This document shows positions 12,601 through 22,559 of a stretch of 64,000 bases of DNA, one piece after another. The translations under genes were made by a program, and so were the position numbers. The first letter of the stretch is position 1; every line of letters begins with the position of its first letter. Below the pieces are notes generated by a model that did no database searches, was not told the origin of the DNA, and was given only the letters and a program-made list of their open reading frames with translations. The DNA lies in contig NC_091014.1 of NCBI RefSeq assembly GCF_041296385.1, forward strand, positions 55,818,078-55,882,077. Direction: 5' to 3'. This stretch comes from Aphelocoma coerulescens. Taxonomy: Eukaryota > Chordata > Aves > Passeriformes > Corvidae.

Positions 12601-14656
12601 TGATTTTAGCCATCCAAAAGTGAAGCACCTATGCTGTGCTTGTTGAAAGGGTTCTCTCTACAGTGTAAAACAAAACATTCTGTGATACATGTTTTAGAAA
12701 GGTGGGATCAGTCTTCTTCTGGAGGTGCCTGTGTCCATTAACTAAATAAGAAGCTTGTCTTGGTGTCGGTCTAAGGATGCTCAGGTGAAAATCAGCCCTG
12801 GTGTGTGGTCTTTTGCACCACAGGAAGAAATAGCCCTTAGCCCATCTGAATTCTAATTTCTGCAGCAAACAATGAAACAGGAGAAATTAGCAAAACAGTA
12901 CTGAGTGGTGAAATTACTTGCACACACTTCAAAGTAGAGAGGGAAGCAGCACCCAGACCTTCTTGCCCCCTTACCCCAGTGCTGGGTCACCAACTCAACT
13001 GGAGATTCAAACAGTATCTTCCTGGCTCAGCGAAGATCAAAGCTGGTTTACCCAGGATGAGGTGAGATTCCAAAAGGCATTATTTGCAAAGGTTTCCATG
13101 CAATTGTGTCTTACTTTCCCCAAGAAGGAGGCAGAACTTGAGAAAGCCTGGCAGATCTTCGCTAAGATCTCTGATTTTCTCCCTACAGGAAGCTCTTCAC
13201 ACCAAAATTAAGTTTGGGTGTGTTGGTCTCCATGTGATCGTCCAAATGAAGTCTCTGATTTTGTCACAGTTTGATAGCTACACCAGCTACTCCATCCTCA
13301 AGAGCCTGTCCTTGACAGCTTTTTAATCACATGAATGGTCAACTACAGAGTTGGATGGAGTGAGTTGAGCACAATGGATTTTTTTTTTTTCTTAATTTTC
13401 ACACTCTCTCTATTTACAGATTTTTCTGGCAATAGACAAGAATTTCATGTAATGTGTTTCTTATTTGAAAAGATTCATGCATTTTGTGAGCAAATAATTC
13501 TTAGCCTGTAGTTTGTTCACTAGTAATTTGTTGAGGATATTTGGAATGCATGCAATGTTGGTTAGATACATAATTCACTTCATATTGTAACTGTGCTCTG
13601 ATTGTGTAATTTATATAATAAAATATAAGGCAAATTATGAATGTTACAATTGCTTGAACAACAGGAAATTTACTCTCAGTGAATATTTGCAGATTCTGTC
13701 TCAACATTCATTTTTCATGAGCTTTCATTCTGGCAAAGATGCTTTGCTACAATATTTCTGGAAAGCAAACACCAAAAGGATCTTAAATGCAGACAAAACA
13801 GTTGGGGAAACAAACTTGCATTCAATGGAAAGCACTTGCTGGGTTCGTCCAGGACTGCTGCTGTGTTGTTTTGCCCAGTCCTTCATCTCACTGCTGGTCT
13901 GAAGATTGAAAGTGTCTGTCAATGGAAATAATAGAGAATGAGAAAAACTGAAAGTCACTGTGTACCCAGCACTAGATCCATAATTCAGGACTCCAAGTCA
14001 TGCACTGGATAGCTGAAACAGAGATTGCCTCCAGCTATCTTCTCTGCCTCTTTGGGAGGTCTCCCCTCCCCATTAACTGTGCTTTCCTATTCATTTACTC
14101 AAAACAGACATTCACCCTCTTTTGTTTTTTTTAATGATTGGCTCCTGTGCACCCTGTAGAGCAGCCACTGCTGGGCCCAGGCCACTGCAGGCCCTTCACG
14201 GCTGCTTTTGGGCCCCTCAAGGGTGCAGGTGGCACTTCTCTGCCTGCCCGGACCCCATGCTTGGGAAGGCTTCAAGGAAGAAAGGGAGAGGCATCTGGCT
14301 CCCTGCTGTGGCTGAGGGAACAGGTGAGCACAATGGGACAGTCAGCAAACCAGACCTGGGACATGTTGCCAAGTGTAGTGAAGTGCTGACAGCTTTGGAG
14401 CAATCCCTTGAGATAGCAGACATTGCTAGCTTGGGATTTGGGTTTGGTTTTTTTAAATTCCTTTGCAGTTGAGCTCTACAAAGTCACTCAAGTGAAATGT
14501 GGCAAAGCTTGAAAGCCCTGAAGACATTATTTATTTTTACAAATCCTGCAATAAGTCAGTTTAGTTGTTCTGAGGTTGTTTATAATTTTGGATATTTTTC
14601 TCTGGTTGTTTTTTTTTTTCACTCCTTTCACCCGGAGAGTTCTTTGGCTCTAAGCC
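9623..14656. other. Long unique noncoding stretch
   Basis: No supported gene. A T-run lies at about 13,380-13,391. The 11,754-12,078 and 14,122-14,472 segments are more GC-rich and have overlapping open frames on both strands (about 106 and 116 codons), with no family resemblance, so I regard them as chance frames. A two-stem inverted-repeat cluster at 11,142-11,177 is listed separately. Confidence 0.5.
11142..11177. repeat. Two adjacent short hairpins
   Basis: Two perfect inverted repeats sit 3 bases apart. The first is CTACT-GCGT-AGTAG (11,142-11,155). The second is GCCTGC, a 7-base loop, then GCAGGC (11,159-11,177). Both can fold from either strand. Each is short enough to arise by chance in 64 kb. 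No poly-T tract or promoter suggests a small RNA gene. Confidence 0.4.
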
Positions 14657-15154
14657 TCAGAGAGGTCTAGGTAAAATGGTGGATTTTTCATGGCATTCAC
14701 TCAACAGGTTGAGTTGTCCCACCTGCTGCTGGTCTTCTGCTGACTCATAGAGAGCTAGAGTGGAAAGGCTGGGAGAGCTATTGTATTGATCCACCAGTAA
14801 ACTAGAGCCAACGTTTTTAACCAAACTTTGCCATTTGTCTATATGCGCCCATGTACGTTCATGAAAAGCACTGGCCCAATGCATTGTGAGCAGTGGAGCC
14901 TTATTTGACCCTATTTGCCTAAAATGCGGATAACTGGCGCTAATTTTTTCCTTATTGTCCTGAAATTGGGGAAATTGCATCAACATTGCAGTTGGCCACA
15001 GGTATCCATGTGGACAATGAATCATGTGCCTTTCTGGGCTTGGCACTGCACCCAAGGCTTCACCCTTGCATGGTGCCTGTGTATCAGTGACCCTCCCTCT
15101 GTGGAACAATGCACAGCACGGCACATGCCATTGGTGCCATCGGGGCTGAGGCAA
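14657..15154 (-). other. Unidentified open frame beside an ERV LTR
   Basis: A 165-codon open frame runs on the minus strand, directly downstream (in LTR orientation) of the ERVL-type LTR at 15,221-16,745. The first codon of the frame is TTG, so the start is arbitrary. The predicted peptide is Gln/Ser/His-rich with several Cys and Trp residues; I recognise no gag, protease, reverse transcriptase, integrase or envelope motif. The local base composition is more GC-rich than the surroundings. It could be decayed internal ERV sequence or a chance frame in unique DNA. No membrane segment or signal peptide is apparent. Confidence 0.25.
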
Positions 15155-15220
15155 TCAGTGATTGCCATCTGATTGCCGTCTCCTTGGTGGAGGTATAGGA
15201 ACATGGCTGCTCCAGATGTG

Positions 15221-16745
15221 TGTAGTGGGTTCAGTTCGTAAACCGGGCAGAAACACCAATTAAGTGTAGGGGTTTGGTTCGAAATATCCATTACTTACTT
15301 ATTTTCCTTCTGTGAGATAAGAATTAGGAGAAAGCAAAGCAGGCACAAGACTTAAAAGAAGAAAAAGAAGTTTATTAGCAGACCTAAAAGAAAGAAAAAA
15401 AAGTCAGACTAAACCTTCAGAATACTTCTCCTCCCCCCACCTTTCTCCCTTCTCCCACTGACAACGTAAAAAGACAACCCTTGAGATTTTCAGTCAGTTT
15501 ACCACCTCTATAATAATCTCTTTTTCAGTTCACTTAGGGAGAGGAGTCTCTCTTGCTCATGGTATGGAGACATGTCCACAAGAAATAGTTCTCTCATGGC
15601 TTCAATGTCACAGTGAGACAGCCACCCAAGATGGCTCTCTGCTCACATGTGAAAGTCCCTTCCCTCGTCTTACAGCTTTCCTCACAACTGTTTTTGAGGG
15701 TTCAGTCTTGACCTAATGGGGTACCATTTTTAGGATGAGCTGTTCAGAAACAAAGGTTCTCTTCACCTATCTCTGGGACCATCTTCATCTCTAGGAACAG
15801 AGGTCTTCTTCTTCCCTGGGAGGAAGGGTCTCCATCACTTTCATCTCTCTCTGTTCACGCTTCTCATCAAATCACAGCTACTTCAACATTTGCTTATTTC
15901 AGCACAGGTACTTTTGCTCACAATTGCAGTTTGAACGCTCCAACCCCCCATGCTTTTCATGAAATTACAACGGGTACTCTGATGTATCATAGTCCATCAC
16001 CATAGCTTTACAACAGAATTTCAGCTTTGAGGTTTGAAGCATCTCCTCTCTCGAGCTTTCAGCTCTTCCTTCTTCACTGACTTTGGTATCTTTATGGTGT
16101 TTTCTTCACATGCCTTCTCCTTTGACTAGGAGAGGATTGATGTCTGCAGGCTTCATCTGTTCTGGAGGAAATTTACAACACTAAAAGCGTTAATCTCACC
16201 TGGGCCTTGAAGCTGGAATTCGCCTCTCGCTGTTGGTCCATGATCTTTGCCGGGCAGTGGCCTCAGATGCATTTTGGCCGCACTGGGTGTGGGCCGGCCT
16301 GGCTGAGCCGCACCGCTGAGCCGCCCGCACGGAGCAGGGCCGCGGCTGGAACAGGGCTCCGAGGCTCCGGGGTGGCTGTGTCCCGGCTGGCCCGGCCCGC
16401 ACTGAGGGGGCTGCGCCGGGTGTCCAGCGAGCAGAAGCGGCTGAGATCTCAGCCAAGCCGTGCCACAGCCGACCCGGCCGGGCTGCGCTGTGGGCTGCCC
16501 AGTTACCTGTCCAAAAGCTGGAAGCAAGAGAGAGCTTTCCCGGGGTTTGTTCGTTCTTAAATGTGGATCACAGAGGCGTGTCAAGCTTCTTAAGTGGCTT
16601 TAAAAAGTTGCCAGTATTCAAACTAGCCAGTTGATTGGTTCTATTGTGTCTAGAGGAAGCTGTAAGCACCTCTTTGCAAAGAATCACTTCCGTGGCTGAT
16701 GGAGCCTTCTTTAACTAAAAACCCAAACTATGCTAAACCATGACA
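15221..16745 (-). mobile_element. Long ERVL-type LTR
   Basis: Read on the minus strand it begins TGTCATGGTTTAGCATAG (at 16,745) and ends GAACCCACTACA (at 15,221), giving TG...CA termini. These are the familiar ends of a large avian ERVL LTR. In order it contains a CCAAT box (16,634-16,638), a TATA-like ATTTAAG near 16,560, a CpG-rich block (about 16,270-16,510) and an AATAAA signal (15,371-15,376). At about 1.5 kb it is long but plausible for this group. The 5-bp flanks (ATGTG left, AAATG right) do not match. If the end is moved two bases outward the flanks become AGATG and AAATG, one mismatch, which would fit an old solo LTR. Otherwise it may be a 5' LTR with internal sequence at lower coordinates. 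Confidence 0.8.
15371..15376 (-). promoter_or_regulatory. Poly(A) signal AATAAA of the minus-strand LTR
   Basis: TTTATT on the plus strand is AATAAA on the minus strand, placed about 150 bases before the LTR end. This fits the R/U5 junction and fixes the orientation of the LTR. Confidence 0.65.
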
Positions 16746-19700
16746 AAATGGAAGTGAACGAGGACAAAATCTCTTCTGCCAGCCTGCATGAAGCAGCAGC
16801 AGCCTCCCTGTGCAGTGGCTGCTTGCTCTGTACACGCCCGGCTGCAGCCTTTAATTAACTTCCCTGGCTGAGCAGTCGTTGCTAATGAAGCAGCTAATTC
16901 TGAGAGCAGGGGGCATGTTCCATCACTTAGTGCATTCCTGTGATTCCAGAATCCCATAATACCCCATTTTCCTCATCAGTTATCTCCTTTTGTATTTTTT
17001 ATATTTATAATTCTACTTCTCTCCTTTCCCACATGGGTGTCTGTGCTCTGGCTTCAATTACATTTCTGCAAAAATCTATCTGAGCAGGGTACATAGCTTC
17101 AGTTCAAGATTTACCAATATCTAATCTCAGGAGAAAAGTGCCATGAGAAGTACAAACCCCAAACTGGATTTATGTGCTCTCTTGGAATTAACACAAGCCT
17201 CTGAATAAGATTTCTTTCCTTCCTCAGAATGAATTCTGTCCATAACTACTCTGACAAAAATAAAATGAACTAGATTTTTTTCTTGTTGTTGTTCACCATT
17301 TGCTATTGTCAAAACACCACTATTTTCGCCAGGGATCAAAGGTGGTCCATGCAACTGAAGGTTTAATATCTGATACAGCCTTTAGCTCGGTCTCCAAATA
17401 GATGTAAACCTCACCAATGTGGCATCCTGAATTTTTTTTCCACTGCTTTGTGGTTTTTTTAACTGCATCTTATTCTCAAGGCAGCTTGTCCTAGAAACTT
17501 CAGAAGTTTGGTAGAAAGGTCTAGGAGTCAATTTTGAGAGAAGGAAAATCTCAGAGGGAACACATCTTTTGGAAACTCAAAAACTTCAAAATAACACAAG
17601 CTCCAGAAGATACTGAAACAGCGAGCAAGGGCTGAAGGAAGCCTATGGTTCCAACTGAAAAAAACATAATTAAGGTGGTGTCTTTCACTCAAATTTTCTG
17701 TCAGGCAATCCCACCATCTCTATTGCTGCTTATTGCACTCTGTTAATCATCGCCTCCCTCAGGCCACTCTGCTAAGCTCCTCACTGTTACTGATAAGGTG
17801 GCAACACCCAGGTTTTGGGACAATGGGCAAAAAGAAGGATCTCAGCACTACTTCAGTGTCAGAGGCAAAACAGACAGCAGGGGCCAAATTAGGAGAACTG
17901 ATTCCGTAGCACCCAGTAGCAGGTGTTAGGTAGCCTCTTGGAAGCCGCGTGGCTGTAAAACCTTTTGTAGGAACTTAATGAGCCATGGTCTGGAGAAAAA
18001 CTTCTGCAGACCCCTCGCCCTTTCTCATCACTGTGCTCCCTTTCAGCTAGAGAAGAGAGCACGGAGAAGAAGCTTCTGCTGAGTGAAGAGAATAGAAAAT
18101 GTTTGGGCCAGTAAGGAAAGGAAATGACAGAAGCTGCAGCTGGTTGTGGTGAACAAGCTGGATCCCAAGGTGAGAAAAGCAGGGAAGCCTGAGCTGGAGG
18201 AGGTCCACAGGCAGCAAGAAGAGAGGCAGTAATAGAGCTAGCTATTTGCTCAATTAATTGTCATTTGTTTAATTTGTAATTTAGAAATGAAATTATTTTT
18301 TTGTGATTCATTCAGAGGAAATTTCCCAAGGTGCCGAGAGCAGTTTCCTAAAATGAAAGATGATATTCTGTGATTAGCAAAATGATTATTGCATTCTGGG
18401 CTGAGGGGGCTATTATGGCAAGGCACAGCTTAGCAGCACATCTCTCTAGTCTTAAACCTGTTAAGGAAGCTTCGTGTCCCACCATCCAGGAGCCACTCTG
18501 GCAGACACACTCCACCGAGCTGGGACTGAGGCCCCTTCACAGCTACATACCCCACACTCACACAGTCCCACCAGTGTCCTTACTAGCTCCATCCCAGGCT
18601 GCCCACAGCAGAGTCTGAGATGTCCAGATCCTTAAAATAATTAAATCTTGGTGCAATAACAAAGCCACAGCTCAAGTTGGTGCCTCCAAGGAGAGACCCT
18701 TGGGGCTGGGGGTCCTTGGCTCCTGCTGTGTCTCTGAATGTCCCGTCACCTGGGCTCAATGCTAGTATTATTGTGTTTGTTGTTGTCATTATTAAGAAAG
18801 GAGGAAGACTTAACTCAGGAGATTATAATAATCTTTTATCAAGAATTGAGGGAGACTTGAGGAAAACATGAACCTACACAACAGTTAAAAAAGCCATACA
18901 CTGATACTGGTCTTGGTTTAAAGCTTAGAAATGTTAAAGAAATAAAAATAAAGGGCTAATAATGTAGTGCAAAAAAACTTAAAATATGTCATCTTATTAA
19001 CTATTACCAAAACTGTTTGTTTTACTTTTAATTCTGTATTGACTCTATTGATTTAGTCTTCTTTAAAACAGTAGTTTGTTCAAAGATACTTATGTACTTT
19101 ACCCTTTTCTCATCAGAGGAACAACATCCTGAAAGCAAATATCGACTCTGGTATATGGAAGTTAACATGCATACTGCAGACCTGTGCTTTTGTCCTGTAT
19201 GTTTTAATGGAGAGAGAGAAGTATTGCTGCTAAGCCAGAAACAGGAGATATTTTTAGCTGCTGAATATTAATAAATCAAGGAGTTCCCTATCTTTCATGA
19301 AAGCACAAAGAACATAGAAATATTGGGCTGTATTAAAAAGGAGGTATCTATTAAAAATAGCTGTTGGAATACAAAACACTAAGAGATCGAAGAAAATTTG
19401 AGTCCAGCTTTGTCTCCCTTGCAGACGAGGGATGTTTGTGAGCAGGACTGCACACAGTCCTGTAGTGACAGAATAATATACTGAAAGTGCATATAGGATC
19501 CTGCAGGATTTCAACGTCCCTGCAGATCAAAAAACAAGGCCATGATTATTATAAAAGAGAGAGGCCAGTCAATAACTTTCAGGAACAGATGGACATCCCT
19601 AGGCACAATTCTGAGTGTCCCAATTCTACCTGGGATAAAAAAATCATTTGGTGCCAGTAGTCCTGCACTCTGTGTATCAGAGCATCATTTACACCTGGAC

Positions 19701-20984
19701 ACAAATATTTTTTACTCTCATTTTAAGCAAATTTAGCACAGACCAGAAACTATGCAGGCAAAAGGGAGAGACAAGCTGAGCACTTTATTATTTATTATTA
19801 ACATTATTACAATTCAAAGCTGCAGTAAACTGAGAGATTTGGGTTCCACCTAGTTAGGCACTGAACAAACACAGTCAAGAAGGCAGTATTTGTTCCCCAT
19901 CCCCCCTTTTTTTCATTCCCCCTCAGTGGTCCTTCTGGGAAATACACAGGGTAATAACCAAAAGCCCTGTCTTTAACCTCTCTGAAGTCAGGATTATTTA
20001 ATCTTACAATAGGCCACTAGTGCTTGGAAACCTGAAGCTCTGGATTTCACCAAGTGAAGAGAGATAAAAGTGTCTGTGCATACACTTCCCATAGCATGAG
20101 TAAAACAACGTAAGGTTTGTGAAGGAATGTGTATCTATGTATCTACCTGTGCCAGTGATTTGTAGCTAGAAGGGATGAGCATCACAGCTACTGCCACCCA
20201 CTTGGAGCTACAGCTTCCAGTTTTACTAGTGCTGATACTTTTAATTCCCAAAAATGTTCTCAATCAATTCCCACACAAAAGGACCCAAATTTTGTTCTTC
20301 AAGGTAACTGTAGAAACCTTAAGAAAGAAACTTTTCAGAGATCAAACACACTCTTTGTAGAAACGTCACAGAGGAATGAAAGAAGAGCCAGGCTGGCTCT
20401 GAGTAGTGCTGAAACTGAGTGAACCTCCTTTTTCTGATCTGCCCAAGAGGGGCTGCACAGAATGAAGCAAACAGCCAGCACACTGTGATGCCCACATACA
20501 TCCATGAATGTGTTGAGACTTCCTAAGGCAGAAGTCACACTCAGTTCATTGTCTTAAATAGCCATTAGTGCACCTGCACGACACAGAGGATGCACAGATT
20601 TATCATTGTCCGAATTCCACTTCTTCCACTAGGCAAAGTTTCCTCTCTTTCGTTGTACTTGCTGCCTCTTAAAACTTTTCTTAACACTCAAGATAAATGT
20701 GAGACAATAAAGCTCAGCTTTTACAGCACTTTTAATGCAAAATGGATCCTTAAGCAATTTGCTGAGTTAAATCACACAGTTACAGAATTAAATAATGTAA
20801 ATTTAATTTTTGCAGCTTTAATGTATTAGTCCTTGTTTTATTGCTACTGTCCAATTTGAGTAATTCTTTCCCTTCTTTTTAGTGCTATTATTTAATATTT
20901 ATATAACAGTGCTGATCACAGGTCTCAATAAGACTGATCTGAATGTTGTACAGACTGAGTAGTCACACATGTTATGCTCTTCAA
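16746..20984. other. Unique noncoding sequence
   Basis: No supported gene. An exon-like segment at about 18,046-18,170 lies between a pyrimidine tract ending in CAG and an AAG/GTGAG donor-like site, but it has stops in all frames I checked; at best it is a noncoding exon candidate. AT-rich sequence with TTATTATTA-type runs occurs near 19,783-19,806. Confidence 0.5.
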
Positions 20985-21853
20985 GAGCAGATCCTGAAAG
21001 ATGGGATGCCATCCAGAGGGACCTGGACAAGCTTGAGAAGTGGGCCCATGGGAATCTCATGGGGTTTAATAAGACCAAGTGCAAGGGGTTGCAGAGCAAC
21101 CACTGGTATCAAAACAGACTGGGGTTGAACAGACTCAGAGCAGCCCTATCCAGAAGGGCTTGGGGGTGCTGGTGGATGAGAGGCTGGACATGGCCTGGAA
21201 ATGTGCACTCACAGCCCATAGAGCTACTTGAATCCTGGGCTGCATCAAAAGCAGTGTGGACAGCAGGGCAAGGGACGGGATTCTGCCCCTCTGCTCTGCT
21301 CTGGTAAGACCCCACCTGCAGTGCTGCACCCAGCTCTGGGGTCCCAGCACAGGAAGGACATCGATCTGTTGGAGCAAGTCCAGAGGAGGGCCAGAAAGAT
21401 GATTAGAAGGAAGGAGCACCTCTCCTACAAGAAAAGGCTAAGAGAATTTGTTTTATTCAGCCTGGAGGAAAGAGGGCTTTGGGGCGACCTAATTGCTGCC
21501 TTCCATTACCTGAAGGGAACCTACAAGAAAGATGGAGAGACTATTTACAAAAGCATGGCTTCCAAACTGAGAGACAGTAGGTTTAGATTAGATATTAGGA
21601 AGAAATTCTTTACTGTGAGGGTGGTGAGGCACTGGACCAGGTTGCTGAGAGAAGTTCTGGGTGGTCCACCACTAGAAGTGTTCAAGGTCAGGTTGGATGA
21701 GGCTCTGAGCAACCTGGTCGAAGGAAAGGTGTCCCTGCCATGGAAGGAGGGTTGGAACTAGATGATCTTTAGTCCAATCCAATCCAATCCTTTCCAATCC
21801 AAGCTGTTCTATGATTCTGTGATTCTGTGATTCTATGTTTCTATGATTCTATG
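20985..21853 (+). mobile_element. CR1 LINE, ORF2 C-terminal part and 3' end
   Basis: About 870 bases. The open frame from 20,969 encodes the CR1 block [21 protein letters not shown] second frame (21,228-21,761) carries the end of ORF2, including IDLLEQVQRRARKMI, RLDIRKKFFTVRVVRHW and PLEVFKVRLDEALSNL. These are the C-terminal ORF2 segments downstream of the reverse-transcriptase domain. The change of frame near 21,230-21,310 marks inactivating indels. The 3' UTR keeps the GATGATCTTTAG block, then a (TCCAA)n expansion near 21,773-21,801, and ends in ATTCTGTG/ATTCTATG octamers. It is 5'-truncated and immobile. Confidence 0.95.
21773..21853 (+). repeat. CR1 tail microsatellites: (TCCAA)n then ATTCTRTG octamers
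   Basis: Several AATCC/TCCAA pentamers are followed by repeats of GATTCTGTGATTC and ATTCTATG. The octamer is the signature of avian CR1 3' ends. The pentamer run is probably a local expansion of the CTTCCAACCCAA block that normally stands there. Confidence 0.85.
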
Positions 21854-22167
21854 AACCTTCAGAATTAAATTTTGCTTTCACTGGTATCAGTGGTAAAACT
21901 TAATTGGTTTTGTGGAAGCCCTTAGAGAGACCTCCTCCAATTATGGGCACCAGATTATTCAGTCATCTCTAGTCTGATTGCAGGTGAGACACTTGCAGTT
22001 TTAAAGGTCCAAAGATGATTTTCTGGATGTTGTATGTACAGTTACAGCAATTCTTGGTTCATGCTCAAGGAACAAACACTGCACTGAGATCTTTCACGTG
22101 CACTATGCCAGCATGCAGCAATGCAGTTTGCTCCAGCCGCTCTGTCTCCTGAGGAGAACTCAGACAA
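21854..22167. other. Unique sequence between the CR1 and the solo LTR
   Basis: About 310 bases with no gene or repeat that I recognise. Confidence 0.5.
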
Positions 22168-22257
22168 CCAGCAGTCAGTAACCCAAGTTTAGCATGTAAC
22201 TTTGCAGTCATGGTGAGAACCCATGATTCCTTTGTTCTGCTGTTTGCATGTTTTCCC

Positions 22258-22269
22258 CTGATTGGTTAA
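22258..22269 (+). promoter_or_regulatory. Y-box/inverted CCAAT element in the solo LTR
   Basis: CTGATTGGTTAA is a very good match to the vertebrate Y-box (inverted CCAAT) promoter element. It is one of three ATTGG copies upstream of the TATA box at 22,489. Such sites are mainly bound by NF-Y. Confidence 0.6.
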
Positions 22270-22488
22270 TGTTTTTCCCTCCTTGCTTTATGTATCAGGT
22301 TGTGTATATTAATTTCCCAAGTTTAATATGTATCAGTTCTAGAAAGTTCTTTGTTCCTCGATGCTCCATTGGTTCCTTCCCTAAATCCCTCCTTTGTGTT
22401 ATTTCCATTGGTTCCCTTACACTCAACCCTGCCTCCTGTCAAGTATTGCATTTGCTGTAATCCTTATCCCCGCCTTTCCTATCCCCAC

Positions 22489-22495
22489 TATAAAA
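22489..22495 (+). promoter_or_regulatory. TATA box of the solo LTR
   Basis: TATAAAA lies in the U3 part of the LTR, about 65 bases before AATAAA, so the R region would be very short. It is followed by TCAGATCCTCAG, a plausible initiation region. Confidence 0.65.
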
Positions 22496-22553
22496 TCCCT
22501 GGACCCTTGTCAGATCCTCAGCTCTCCATCTCTTCCCCCCATCGTCTCACTTC

Positions 22554-22559
22554 AATAAA
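22554..22559 (+). promoter_or_regulatory. Poly(A) signal AATAAA of the solo LTR
   Basis: AATAAA stands at the expected R/U5 position, about 65 bases after the TATA box and 213 bases before the LTR end. Confidence 0.6.

Noticed and set aside
14122..14472. GC-richer 116-codon plus frame near poly-T
   Set aside because: Overlapped by frames in other registers and on the other strand, with no recognised domain and no splice signals.
18046..18170. Exon-like segment between a pyrimidine-CAG acceptor and an AAG/GTGAG donor
   Set aside because: All three frames contain stops and no family is recognised. At best it could be a noncoding exon, which sequence alone cannot support.
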